Below, in pieces: positions 54,984-63,815 of a stretch of DNA of 64,000 bases (the stretch's first letter is position 1; every line of letters starts with the position of its first letter). This DNA comes from Bacteroidota bacterium. GTDB lineage: Bacteria > Bacteroidota > Bacteroidia > Bacteroidales > F082. Under the pieces are notes generated by a model. The model ran no database searches. It was given only the letters and a program-made list of their open reading frames with translations, and had not been told where the DNA came from. The stretch is taken from the NCBI GenBank assembly GCA_018830105.1, contig JAHJTC010000017.1:19884-83883 (forward strand). The letters are read 5' to 3'. A program made the translations under genes and the position numbers.

Positions 54984-56021
54984 ATGATCAATCAATTCAT
55001 TAACCTGTTAAGTCTGCCAGGCATAATCCTTTTTATGCTAAAAGCTTTTTGGGTGCAACAAAGATTCATCAAAAAGCAGTTGGACCCGCTTATTGATGAC
55101 ATTCAAAAAGCTCAGGATGCTGGTTTAACAAGTGGGGAGATAAAGAAGATCAGACGCTATTACGGATTTGCAGTCCCTGCCATATTAGGTGAAGGTTTTG
55201 GCATTTTAAGAGACAAGTCTTTGACAAAAAAAGAAAGACTTGCCCTTACCTATTTAGGCGCTTCGACTGGATTGTATGATGATTTTTTTGATGATTTGAA
55301 CACATCAGAAAATCATATCCGTGAATTAACCACTAATCCAACTGAAAAGATAGCGCAGAATTCCAGTGAGTTACTTTTCGTCCGATGCTATAAAAATGCC
55401 ATTGACAACGCTCCCGACCCCAACTTACTCAAGCAAAGAGCCTTTGAAGTTTTTGAGGCCCAGGTGCTAAGCAAAAAACAGAAAGGTTCAACTATTTCAC
55501 AGAAAGAAATCAGATCAATTACCTATTTGAAGGGTGGTGTGTCACTTCTTTTTTATAGAAGCGTTTTAGACAGAGAAGCCCAAAAGGCTGAGCAAGATAT
55601 GCTCTATGCTTTAGGGCAGCTTATGCAACTGGAAAATGATGTATTTGACGTTTACAAAGACCTCCAGCATAATATCAGCACCCTGGTGACAATTGAGCGG
55701 AGCATAGCCAATCTAAGAAAGACCTACCATGAACTGATGAATGAAACCTTTATTTTACTTGGGCAAACTGATTTTAGACCAAAAAATAAGCGGTTTTTTA
55801 TGCGGTTTATTTGTTTGATTATCTATAGAGAATTGGTATGTTTGGACTGCCTGGAAAGGAATGAAAAGCTGTCGAACAACCGGTTTTCTGTTAGAGATTA
55901 CAGCAGAAAGCAACTGATATGCGATATGGAAAAGTTTAAACAACTCGTCAAGTTGATCAAACACTTTTCTAATTGCGAGACTTCCATACTCAGCACCGCA
56001 TCCCGGGTTAAAAAGCAATAA
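54984..56021 (+). CDS. Possible class I isoprenoid synthase-like protein
   Basis: A 345-residue all-helical protein. Residues 98-104 read YDDFFDD, like the Asp-rich first metal site of class I terpenoid enzymes. Around residues 215-230 is LENDVFDVYKDLQHN, which resembles the second metal site (N-D-x-x-D/S-x-x-x-E/D). A GG motif with Lys (YLKGGVS, 181-187) lies between them. The N-terminal ~25 residues are hydrophobic and may attach it to the membrane. No isoprenoid pathway genes are adjacent, so substrate and product are unknown. Squalene/phytoene-synthase-like or a non-enzymatic relative are alternatives. Confidence 0.6.
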   Translation: MINQFINLLSLPGIILFMLKAFWVQQRFIKKQLDPLIDDIQKAQDAGLTSGEIKKIRRYYGFAVPAILGEGFGILRDKSLTKKERLALTYLGASTGLYDDFFDDLNTSENHIRELTTNPTEKIAQNSSELLFVRCYKNAIDNAPDPNLLKQRAFEVFEAQVLSKKQKGSTISQKEIRSITYLKGGVSLLFYRSVLDREAQKAEQDMLYALGQLMQLENDVFDVYKDLQHNISTLVTIERSIANLRKTYHELMNETFILLGQTDFRPKNKRFFMRFICLIIYRELVCLDCLERNEKLSNNRFSVRDYSRKQLICDMEKFKQLVKLIKHFSNCETSILSTASRVKKQ

Positions 56022-56145
56022 AAAAATGGGATGATTCTAAGGAAGCTTCCTAATTTAACAACAGTTTTTGAGGTCGGCACTCACTTTATGATTAATTTTA
56101 GCAGTGCGATTGCGACTTATGGTATAAAAACTTGACACTGCCCTT

Positions 56146-56391
56146 ATGAAAACAAAAAAAACCAATGACTTAATAGAAGTATTTGCAGGCACTTTTCTGG
56201 AAGCTGCAATGGTAAAAAGTTTATTACAGGATGCTGCTATAGCAGTGTTTTTAAAAGATGAGCATATGGGGACAATAGCGCCCTGGCATGTTTCGGCGGG
56301 AGGTGCTGCTGCTGTAAAGCTTATTATCAATAGTGATGACTATGAGAAAGCAAAATTGATCATTGAAAAATATGAACAAAGTAAACAATAA
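56146..56391 (+). CDS. DUF2007 putative signal-transducing protein
   Basis: An 81-residue protein. LIEVFAGTFLEAAMVKSLLQ and the later SAGGAAAVKLIINSDDYEKA match the DUF2007 pattern (first segment cut here to EVFAGTFLEAAMVK). The fold is a small alpha/beta (GlnB-like) domain. The function is unknown. It is a single gene between the isoprenoid-like gene and a gap. Confidence 0.8.
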   Translation: MKTKKTNDLIEVFAGTFLEAAMVKSLLQDAAIAVFLKDEHMGTIAPWHVSAGGAAAVKLIINSDDYEKAKLIIEKYEQSKQ

Positions 56392-56779
56392 GGTTTGTTA
56401 ATCAATAGGTTTTAGCTGAGTCGGCGCAGCTTGTGTGGGCTTTCCAAACCTGTGAATTAAAAAGGTTAGCGCATTCTTGTCAACATTGCTATCCCTTCCC
56501 AATCATCCCAAACACAACCAACCGAAGAGAGCTCAGCGAAGTTAATCAGTGCCAAACTACTTTTACACACGACACTGACGGCATGTTCGATAATACACTT
56601 TGCAAATTTGACCCCACACAGCTTGTTCACGCTTATTTTTACGAAACGGTCTACCCATTCGGGCGAGGAAAATAGGTGAATGATGTAAACTATTTCCAGA
56701 AATATATAACGTTTTCCGGATTGAATGCCTACAACTTTGCATTATTGTGAAAATGCCTTCACAATGTAAAAGTAAAAAT
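56392..56779. other. Gene-free stretch
   Basis: Overlapping frames exist on both strands (80 codons plus at 56433, 133 codons minus at 56563-56964), but neither has recognisable motifs and the minus one overlaps the CsbD gene. I see no supported gene or repeat. The stretch 56680-56779 presumably carries the CsbD promoter. Confidence 0.4.
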
Positions 56780-56968
56780 ATGAATAAACAAGAATTAAGT
56801 GGAAACTGGAATGAGCAAAAAGGCCGGCTCAAACAGAAATTTGCAAACTTAACGGATGATGATTTGATGTTTGCTGAAGGCAAAAAAGATGAAATGCTTG
56901 GAAAACTCCAAAAAAAACTTGGCAAAACCAATGAAGAATTGCACAAGATTATGACAGAACGCAAGTAA
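56780..56968 (+). CDS. CsbD-family stress protein
   Basis: A 62-residue protein from the ATG at 56780 (an ATG 11 codons upstream is in frame but lies outside the family). NKQELSGNWNEQKGRLKQKF is the typical start, then LTDDDLMFAEGKKDEMLG and KLGKTNEELHKI, a four-helix bundle. CsbD proteins are general-stress proteins of unknown mechanism. A 16-bp palindrome follows 12 bp downstream. Confidence 0.88.
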   Translation: MNKQELSGNWNEQKGRLKQKFANLTDDDLMFAEGKKDEMLGKLQKKLGKTNEELHKIMTERK

Positions 56969-56980
56969 TCTTCTTTTGGA

Positions 56981-57021
56981 AAAGATACCGTTTTGCCCTA
57001 TATTCGCAAAACGGTATCTTT
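56981..57021. terminator. Long palindromic terminator after the CsbD gene
   Basis: A perfect 16-bp stem (AAAGATACCGTTTTGC and GCAAAACGGTATCTTT) with a 9-nt loop. The T-run is short (CTTTG), so it may act in both directions or as a mRNA-stabilising hairpin. Confidence 0.75.
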
Positions 57022-57090
57022 GTATAATTCGTTCGATTGAGTAAATAAAGAAAAAATTAACAGGCCATCGGGTCTAAAAAAAATTCTGTA

Positions 57091-57761
57091 ATGACTCAAC
57101 ATATTGTAAAGATAAATTCGATTAAGCACATCACTCCTGATGTATTGCAAATTGTAACTGAAAAGCCGCTGAACTACAATTTCCTTCCGGGGCAAGCTAC
57201 TGAAGTTGCAATAAATAAAAAAGGCTGGCAGGAAGAAAAAAGGCCATTCACCTTTACTTCACTGCCTATTCATGATTTCCTCGAATTTACCATCAAAACT
57301 TATCCTGCGCACAAAGGCGTAACCAATGAACTTTTGACCCTAAAAAAGGATGACGAACTGCTTCTGCACGATGTTTTTGGCGCAATCGCCTACACTGGGG
57401 AAGGTGTGTTTATTGCAGGCGGTGCAGGTGTTACACCCTTTATATCCATCTTCAGGCAGCTTCAGTCAAAGAATGAAATCGGTGACAATCAACTTATTTT
57501 CGCCAATAAAACCAAAGATGACATTATCCTCGCATCGGAGTTTGAAAAGTTACTGGGCGACAATTTCATCAACATTTTAGCCGAAGAAGCAGCAGATGGC
57601 TATGCACACGGACAAATCGACAAAGGCTTTTTGAAAGCCAACATCACCGATTTCAATCAGCAATTTTATTTATGTGGCCACCTCCTATGATGGATGCAGT
57701 AGGCAAGCAGCTGCTAAATTTGGGAGTAAGTGAAAAGGCCATAACCACAGAAAAAATGTAA
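57091..57761 (+). pseudogene. FAD/NAD(P)-binding flavodoxin-reductase-like protein, frameshifted near its end
   Basis: The frame from 57091 encodes 199 residues of a ferredoxin/flavodoxin reductase: FAD-binding RPFTFTSLP, then GGAGVTPFISIF in the NAD(P)-binding part. It stops after FYLCGHLL at 57690. Inserting one base after GG at 57677 restores CGPPPMMDAVGKQLLNLG, the canonical family ending, and runs to a stop at 57761 for ~223 residues. The lost base sits in a G/C-run context, so a sequencing or assembly error is possible. If real, the protein loses its last ~25 residues, including part of the NAD(P) site. Confidence 0.8.
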
Positions 57762-57762
57762 T

Positions 57763-57999
57763 ATGGATAATACGGAAAAACATAAGGATTTTGAGCAAAT
57801 CGAAAATGATTTGAATGAAAAGATCCTGAAGATTACCTTAAAAATAAAGGAACAGTATCCGGAATTATATCAGTACCTGGAAGAAATGCCGGTGACTGTC
57901 CCAGCAGAAAATGATCCGGAAATATCACTGAATCAATTAAACACTTACTATGAATCACTGATTGCGCTTCTGAAGAAATACAAAGTGGAATCTTCATAA
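57763..57999 (+). CDS. Small hypothetical protein
   Basis: A 78-residue, charged, helical protein. It carries YPELYQYLEEMPVTVP and ISLNQLNTYYESLIALLKKY; no family is recognised. Its start directly follows (one base later) the restored stop of the reductase-like gene, which fits a two-gene operon. It is probably a regulator or a short conserved Bacteroidota protein; nothing more can be said. Confidence 0.6.
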   Translation: MDNTEKHKDFEQIENDLNEKILKITLKIKEQYPELYQYLEEMPVTVPAENDPEISLNQLNTYYESLIALLKKYKVESS

Positions 58000-58085
58000 A
58001 TCGTGGAATAACTTTACGTATTCGATTTAATTAATGCTTTACAACGCAAACTTATTAAACAACATATTTCAAATTTTTTACTTTA

Positions 58086-58636
58086 AACATCATTTGGGAA
58101 GTTAAAGCTGATGAATCGAAAAATGGCATTCTGAGTTTTGTCAGGATTCGTTTGTTTTCATTCGGACTAATTGTTACCATTGCGTTTTTACTTCTGATTT
58201 CCCTTGTGTTTTCTGCCTTGCTTTCGGCCTTTGGCAATTGGTTGACGGGCAATTTCTCCGAGGCATTCTATATGGCGCTACAGCTCATTAATTTCGTTTT
58301 ATCCTTTATGATTCTCACCGTTCTGTTTGCATTGATGTTCAAATTTTTGCCCGATGCAAAAATCAAATGGAAACATGTGTGGATTGGCTCAATATTTACC
58401 GCCTTGCTGTTTGATATTGGAAAATCAGGCTGAGTTTGTATTTCGCGAAATTAAACCCCGAAATTGGCTATGGTGCAGCAGGCTCGATAATTCTAATTAT
58501 GCTTTGGGTTTCCTATTCTTCGATGATTGTTTTTTACGGCGCTGAGTTTACGCGCGCTTATGCCGATTTTATTTCGGGAAGAGTGGCCCCAACTGAAAAT
58601 GCAAAAACCGATAGTCAGGTTAAACCCGATGATTAG
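58086..58636 (+). pseudogene. YihY/BrkB-family membrane protein, N-terminally truncated and frameshifted
   Basis: Frame one encodes NIIWEVKADESKNG..FVRIRLFSFGLIVTIAFLLLI and then FLPDAKIKWKHVWIGSIFTALLFDIGKSG (shortened here: HVWIGSIFTALLFDIG), which is the C-terminal half of YihY/BrkB. A stop follows at 58431-58433. In the next frame the family continues as LSLYFAKLNPEIGYGAAGSI and ..VSYSSMIVFYGAEFTRAYAD to 58636. One base is missing after GG near 58430. The first ~120 residues of the family are absent, so the gene is dead whatever the cause of the frameshift. Confidence 0.85.
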
Positions 58637-58809
58637 GATTCAATTTATAAAAAAAATCAGTTTTTTGTTTAGTTTCTCCCGCAAAAATCAAGCACAAAAA
58701 AGTGTGAAAGATGTAACACATTCTTAAAATTGTGTAAGACTCTCTGCATGAAAACTCCTGACCTTTGAGTATGAATAAAATCTGAATCTATCCTTCAAAA
58801 ACAAAAAAG

Positions 58810-59913
58810 ATGAATCTGTCATTTCAAAAAATGTTTTATGTCATTGCCATAGCATTTGCGCTGTTTGCCGTGCTGGTTTTCGCTAAACCCATTCTCATTC
58901 CGCTAAGTATTGCTTTACTTATTTCGTTTATACTTTTTCCGTTGGCAAAAAAGTTTGAGAAATGGAATATCAACAAAATATTCGCTGCTTTTCTTTCTAT
59001 TTTCTCTATAATAATTCTAATCGCAGGGGTCGGTTACTTTTTTTCGACCCAGCTTATTAATATGTCGAAAGAATTCGTCAATTTTAAGCATCAAATTATT
59101 AGTGCTTTTGCTGATATTACTGTATATATCAACAACAACGTGAGTTTTGTTGAAGACCTAAAAAGAGATGAACTCCTTAACCGGATGAAAGAATGGATCG
59201 GTGATTCAACAGGATTTTTGATAAGCAAAACCGTTAGCAACACAGCAACTTTTGTTGCCGGACTGATGGCAACAAGTGTATTTATTTTTCTGTTCCTCAT
59301 TTACAGAGACGGATTGATACATGCATTTCTGGCTTTTTCTCCTCAAGACAAAAGAAACCGGGTTTTCAATATGTTAAAATCTGTGCAGCAGGTTGGACAA
59401 AAATATTTGTTTGGCATGATACTACTTACCTTTATTATTGGATTAGCCAACAGTATTGGATTATTGATAATTGGCATCGACAACCCCTTCCTTTTCGGAT
59501 TTCTAGGCGCTGCCCTGGCCATTATCCCGTATATCGGCACTGCAATTGGTGCTATAATTCCGGTTATCTACGCTTTTGTATCCTACGATTCTATCTGGAT
59601 AGCCGTAGCAGTGGCTCTTCTGTTTTGGTTTGTTCAATTGGTTTCTGATAATTTCCTAACTCCAAGCATTGTTGGGGGCAGTTTAAAAATTAACGCGCTA
59701 ACTGCCATTCTTAGTTTATTTATTGGTGCGTCTGTTTGGGGGCTTGCCGGTATGATTCTTTTCTTGCCGTTTGCCGCCATGATAAGGGTTGTTTGTGAAG
59801 AATTTGAAGAACTCAAACCGGTTGCATTAATGATGGGTGAGCACAATAAAAAGGGAAGCGATGGCACAGGCCAGCTATCACTTTGGTGGGAGAAAATGAA
59901 AAAACGGTTATAA
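58810..59913 (+). CDS. AI-2E family permease (second member)
   Basis: A 367-residue protein with about seven helices and the family core GFLGAALAIIPYIGTAIGAIIPVI (quoted as IIPYIGTAIGAIIP), NFLTPSIVGGSLKINALTAI (quoted in part) and GLAGMILFLPFAAMIRVVCEE. It is related to the permease at 38731 at family level. No quorum-sensing genes are adjacent. It lies 173 bp past the YihY remnant. Confidence 0.88.
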   Translation: MNLSFQKMFYVIAIAFALFAVLVFAKPILIPLSIALLISFILFPLAKKFEKWNINKIFAAFLSIFSIIILIAGVGYFFSTQLINMSKEFVNFKHQIISAFADITVYINNNVSFVEDLKRDELLNRMKEWIGDSTGFLISKTVSNTATFVAGLMATSVFIFLFLIYRDGLIHAFLAFSPQDKRNRVFNMLKSVQQVGQKYLFGMILLTFIIGLANSIGLLIIGIDNPFLFGFLGAALAIIPYIGTAIGAIIPVIYAFVSYDSIWIAVAVALLFWFVQLVSDNFLTPSIVGGSLKINALTAILSLFIGASVWGLAGMILFLPFAAMIRVVCEEFEELKPVALMMGEHNKKGSDGTGQLSLWWEKMKKRL

Positions 59914-60743
59914 AAGTGATGTGCTTAAACTGCCAAATGTGTGAATTTTGTAATTGCTTAGTTAACTTTAATTTATTTGTAATTTTGCAAGAAATCAAAC
60001 ATCAAAAGACTTTGAAACAGCGATTGATAGCGCATTAATAAAAAAATACAGATTTTTTGCTATGAGGCAAATTTTAATTCACATCCATTTTATTGGCCAT
60101 CCAAATCACAACCGATGCCCAAAAGTGCAGAGAAAAAATCACTTCGCTTACAGCTAAAATTCTTTTTGCTTACATTTGAGACATGAATAATGCTGAAAAC
60201 AAAATACTATCAAAAATAAAGAAAATTATCAGAGAATAAGAGCCTTCAGCTAAGATATATCTGTATGTTTCAATATCCAAGGGGACCGCTGAAGTAACTC
60301 TGACTGGGATCTATTGATTTTACTTAATAGTGAAAGAATACCTTATGAAATAGAGCAAAGCATAACCTCCCCGCTTTATGACCTTGAATTGGACATTGGT
60401 GAAGTAATTAGTCCTATGATTTACAGTGAAAAGGAATGGAATTCGAAATACAGATTTATCCCTTTTTCTAAAAATGTAATGCGTGAAGGAAAATTATTAA
60501 GACAGAATACAAGCCTGAAGACTATCGCGCTGCGCGGTCTATTAACTCTTTCACTCAACTCATACAGCTTGTAGTAGCCATCCGACTCATAAATTGTGTC
60601 CAAAAAAAAATCGTCATTTTGGCCATCCTAAATGTGCCGACCTTAGGAAATTTATTAATTTTACAAATAGAAATCATCAGGGCTTTAACCAAATGCTTGT
60701 GGACAATTAACTTTCCTTTAAACCTTTTAAATTGAACGTTATT
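59914..60743. other. Gap with a broken nucleotidyltransferase gene
   Basis: The gap separates the AI-2E and aminotransferase genes. It holds the decayed MNT-type gene listed at 60183-60530; the rest (59914-60182 and 60531-60743) is AT-rich and without supported genes. The region is unlike its neighbours in being rich in remnants. Confidence 0.5.
60183..60530 (+). pseudogene. Decayed MNT-type nucleotidyltransferase gene
   Basis: From ATG 60183 the frame reads MNNAENKILSKIKKIIRE, then an in-frame TAA at 60237, then EPSAKIYLYVS, which aligns with the start of minimal nucleotidyltransferases (normally PSAKIYLFGSRARG). A later frame gives NSDWDLLILLNSERIPYEIE, matching the DxD strand of the same family, and continues LELDIGEVISPMIYSEKEW. 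The stop and a frameshift show it is inactive. Such genes are often MNT antitoxins paired with HEPN toxins; no HEPN partner remains visible. Confidence 0.75.
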
Positions 60744-62042
60744 ATGGCTTCTTCTTCAATCAATTACAATGAATTTATCAACCCAAATTTAAATGGGTTG
60801 GAGCAATCTGATACCTTGGCAATAAATGAGCGGTCTAAACAACTTATTGCAAAAGGAAAAACAGTTTACAGGTTTGGACTTGGCCAATCTCCTTTTCCTG
60901 TTCCAAATTGTGTAGTTGAAGCTTTACGCCAAAATGCAGCACAAAAAGACTATTTACCTGTAAAAGGTCTTTTGCAGTTACGCGAAGCTGTTGCTGAATT
61001 TCACAGAAAAAAAGATGGTATTGCAGCTACTGCTGATAATGTAATTATCGGTCCCGGTTCTAAAGAACTTGTTTTTTTGCTGCAATTGGTATTCAAGAGT
61101 GAAATAATTATTGTCAGTCCTTGTTGGGTTTCCTATATTCCACAAGCCAAAATAATAGGAAAAAAAATATCAATTATTCGCAGTACTTATGAAGACTATT
61201 GGCAGATTACACCCAAATTATTTCGCGATTTTCTGAAAAAGAGAACCAAAAAAAATGCGCTTGCATTAATGATTTTGAATTATCCGGGCAATCCTGATGG
61301 AGGTTCCATAAGTGAAGAATATTTGAAAGAAATAGCTGCCCTGGCAAAAGAAAATAATATCTATATTCTTTCAGATGAAATATACGGACAAATGCATCAT
61401 ACAGGGAATCATATCTCTATTGCAAAATATTATCCGGAGGGAACGATCATAAGTTCGGGACTATCAAAATGGTGTGGTGCCGGAGGCTGGCGATTAGGAA
61501 CATTTACTTTTCCTAAAAATTTAAATTGGATATTAGAAAAAATGGCAATTGTTGCAAGCGAAACATATACATCCGTGAGCTCTCCAATTCAATATGCAGC
61601 AATACAAGCCTTCAAAGGAGGAACAGAAATTGAAGAGTATCTTTGGCATTCACGAAAAATTCTTTCCAAAATCGGGAACGAATGTGCTGAAAAATTAAAT
61701 GATGCCGGAATCAGAACACATGCTCCTGTTGGTGGTTTTTATCTTTTTCTGGATTTTTCAAATTTCACCGATAAAATACATTCAAAAGGTATAAAAACAT
61801 CAAAAGAACTTTGTAATACCATTTTGAATGATACGGGGGTTGCCATTCTACAAGGTAGTTCTTTTAATTGTAAAGAAGATTTATTTACTGCACGTATCGC
61901 TTACATTGATTTTGACGGGGCAAGAGTGTTGGCAGCAGCTAAAACCTTTCCTATTCATGAACCTTTGCCTGCTTCTTTTACAAAAACATACTGTAGCAAA
62001 GTACTTGAAGGCATCGATCAATTGATTAAATGGTTTAATTAA
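60744..62042 (+). CDS. PLP-dependent class I/II aminotransferase
   Basis: A 432-residue fold-type I aminotransferase. The PLP Schiff-base lysine is Lys242 in SSGLSKWCGAGGWR; PGNPDGG gives the conserved Asn183; Asp211 and Tyr214 are in SDEIYGQ; Arg250 follows. The region YLPVKGLLQLREAVAEF near 70-86 is typical. It transfers amino groups between amino acids and keto acids; the substrate is unknown. The start is ATG 60744, in-frame after a TTG four codons earlier. The gene is AT-rich compared with its neighbours, which may mean transfer. Confidence 0.88.
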   Translation: MASSSINYNEFINPNLNGLEQSDTLAINERSKQLIAKGKTVYRFGLGQSPFPVPNCVVEALRQNAAQKDYLPVKGLLQLREAVAEFHRKKDGIAATADNVIIGPGSKELVFLLQLVFKSEIIIVSPCWVSYIPQAKIIGKKISIIRSTYEDYWQITPKLFRDFLKKRTKKNALALMILNYPGNPDGGSISEEYLKEIAALAKENNIYILSDEIYGQMHHTGNHISIAKYYPEGTIISSGLSKWCGAGGWRLGTFTFPKNLNWILEKMAIVASETYTSVSSPIQYAAIQAFKGGTEIEEYLWHSRKILSKIGNECAEKLNDAGIRTHAPVGGFYLFLDFSNFTDKIHSKGIKTSKELCNTILNDTGVAILQGSSFNCKEDLFTARIAYIDFDGARVLAAAKTFPIHEPLPASFTKTYCSKVLEGIDQLIKWFN

Positions 62043-62178
62043 TCATTTGAAATAAAGAAGAATTTAAGAAATCAAAATATTTAGAGGAGGCACAAACCTA
62101 AGCTATTGGCTTAGAGGGATTGTTGATTTTGACGCAATCCCCCAAAAAAAAGACACCTGGAAATTGGCACGCGCTGCC

Positions 62179-62207
62179 GCGCTGCCGCGCGAATCCTTTC
62201 GCGTGGC
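62179..62207. repeat. REP-type palindrome upstream of the truncated RAYT
   Basis: GCGCTGCCGCGCGAATCC followed by TTTCGCGTGGC. CGCGAA and TTCGCG can pair. The sequence recurs at 62362 and, inverted, at 62985. It precedes the truncated transposase copy at 62242. Confidence 0.8.
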
Positions 62208-62241
62208 GTGGCAATAAGCTTAAAATATTTAAATTTGTTCA

Positions 62242-62361
62242 ATGAGTCGCAACTACAAATTCCGAAATTCTGAAGGGGTTTATTTTGTCAGCTTTGCTGT
62301 AGTGGCTTGGATTGATATTTTTACAAGAAACGATTACAAAAATATAGTCATAGATGCCTTA
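62242..62361 (+). pseudogene. Truncated REP-associated transposase (first ~40 codons)
   Basis: The 120 bp match the first 40 codons of the transposase at 62429 with about six differences (starting ATGAGTCGCAACTACAAATT in both). The copy breaks at ATAGATGCCTTA, directly before the second palindrome. It is therefore a fragment of an earlier insertion cut by, or left behind from, the complete unit. Confidence 0.85.
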
Positions 62362-63017
62362 CCCCGCGCTGCCGCGCGAATCCTTTCGCGTGGCGTGGCA
62401 ATAAGCTTAAAATATTTAAATTTGTTCAATGAGTCGCAACTACAAATTCCGAAATCCTGAAGGGGTTTATTTTGTCAGCTTTGCTGTAGTGGCGTGGATT
62501 GATGTTTTTACAAGAAACGATTACAAAATTATAGTTATAGATGCCTTACGTTTTTGTCAACAAAACAAAGGAATGGAAATTTTTGCATGGTGTATTATGA
62601 CTAACCATATTCATTTAATCTTCAGAAGTTCAAAAGGAGCAAAACCTGAGTTGCTATTGGGTGATTTTAAGCGATACACCAGTAATAAGATTGTTGAAGC
62701 TATAATAAATAACCCGGCAGAAAGCAGGAGAGAATGGTTGTTGGATCAATTTAGGAAAGCAGCAGAAAGTTCATCAAACGTTAAAAACTTTCAGTTTTGG
62801 AGGCATGACAATAAGCCAATTGAACTGTGGAGTAACAAAGTAATCCAAGAAAAGCTAAATTACATTCATTATAATCCTGTTGAAGAAGGACTTGTGTTCA
62901 GGCCTGAAGATTATGTTTACAGTAGTGCTAAAGATTATAGTGGTGAGAAAGGTGTATTAAATGATGTTATTGTTGTTAAATAAAGCCACGCGAAAGGATT
63001 CGCGCGGCAGCGCGGGG
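62362..63017 (+). mobile_element. REP-associated tyrosine transposase unit with perfect 33-bp inverted ends
   Basis: Positions 62362-62394 and 62985-63017 are exact inverted complements of each other (33 of 33). They enclose the transposase gene at 62429-62983, and the right end starts one base after its stop codon. The 656-bp unit looks like a compact IS200/REP-type element. The bases around the ends (CTTA and TAGA) give no clear target duplication. Confidence 0.8.
62429..62983 (+). CDS. REP-associated tyrosine transposase (RAYT, Y1_Tnp/IS200-like)
   Basis: A 184-residue HUH-type transposase. The HUH motif is His60-Ile-His62 in MTNHIHLIF, and late motifs [14 protein letters not shown] and [12 protein letters not shown] (about 145-156) fit RAYT/IS200 transposases. 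Several tyrosines in the second half could be the catalytic one; I cannot decide which. It is the full-length copy; a truncated one precedes it. The inverted-end palindromes resemble the REP sequences such enzymes recognise. Confidence 0.9.
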   Translation: MSRNYKFRNPEGVYFVSFAVVAWIDVFTRNDYKIIVIDALRFCQQNKGMEIFAWCIMTNHIHLIFRSSKGAKPELLLGDFKRYTSNKIVEAIINNPAESRREWLLDQFRKAAESSSNVKNFQFWRHDNKPIELWSNKVIQEKLNYIHYNPVEEGLVFRPEDYVYSSAKDYSGEKGVLNDVIVVK

Positions 63018-63143
63018 TAGAAATGAGCCTTGCCCATGCGGTAGTGGAAAGAAATATAAAAAGTGTTGCGGATAATCGCTCATTATCCCATATTTTTACA
63101 CGAAAATAACTGCACCATTGATAAACCTTAAACCTAAAAAGGG

Positions 63144-63359
63144 ATGAAAACGAAACTTGAAAAAGAGATGCTTGATGCCATGCGTAACAACCCCGATAAT
63201 TGGAAAGGGGTATTCTATTATAATCGCAAAGACCCCAGAATCCTGGTTCCAAAGTACTATGCGAAATTGGGTTGGACGCTAAATTTTGCTAATCCATACA
63301 GTTATACTTTAATAGTGGCTATTGTTTTGGTGATTATTGCAGCACAATACTTTTTATGA
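63144..63359 (+). CDS. DUF5808-type small membrane protein
   Basis: A 71-residue protein with MRNNPDNWKGVFYYNRKDPRILVPKYYAKLGWTLNFANP (quoted in short form: NRKDPRILVPK, GWTLNFANP) and one C-terminal membrane helix (YTLIVAIVLVIIAAQYFL). This matches DUF5808, small proteins of unknown function. It lies between the RAYT unit and the last repeat copy. Confidence 0.8.
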   Translation: MKTKLEKEMLDAMRNNPDNWKGVFYYNRKDPRILVPKYYAKLGWTLNFANPYSYTLIVAIVLVIIAAQYFL

Positions 63360-63445
63360 AAACGGTGGATCCATTAACCTAGAATCATGCTGTGTAATTG
63401 CGACCCTTCATGCTTTGCAAATGCGCGCTGCCTTTGTATTTGCAA

Positions 63446-63815
63446 TAAATATTAAACTTCTTTCCTGTACTTTTCCATGATGAAAAGCACAGAAAAATCT
63501 AGCCCGAACGATGTTTCCGCGCGCTCTGAAAAAGCAACGGAAATCAAGGTAAAGGTTGCAGGCCTACAATGCCTTTCAATTTTCACTTAGCCATCCGATT
63601 CCGACAGGCATTGCGCCCTGCAAACATCCCCACCATGGGGCGGGTTTGCTTTTCCGTGTTTCCAATTGCTTTTTCATTCACCCTGCCGCCGGCTCGCCCT
63701 TTGCGTCTACCTGGCAGTAGATCTACCTAGTATTAGACAGGCAGGCAAACCTGCGCACCCATCCCGGTGTAATAAAGGGTATGAAGGTAAAGCCTGGCGT
63801 GAAAGCTTCCTTGGA
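63446..63815. repeat. Structured repeat, copy 4
   Basis: A ~370-bp copy of the element at 26823, beginning GCAATAAATATTAAACTTC and containing the hairpin GTACTTTTC-CATGAT-GAAAAGCAC (one change), the TGCAGGCCTACAATGCC block and CCCGCCGGCTCG. It ends near GTAAAGCCTGGCGTGAAAGC. Unlike the other loci, no direct repeats were seen on its flanks. An in-frame stop early in the reading frame of the first copies supports a non-coding element. Confidence 0.8.

Noticed and set aside
56433..56675. 80-codon open frame on the plus strand
   Set aside because: No motif, no promoter or RBS signal, and composition like the surrounding non-coding DNA.
56563..56964. 133-codon open frame on the minus strand
   Set aside because: It overlaps almost the whole CsbD gene antisense, which has clear family sequence.
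62116..62141. Hairpin GGGATTG/CAATCCC followed by an A-run as terminator of the aminotransferase gene
   Set aside because: The A-run is on the plus strand; a terminator for this gene would need T there.
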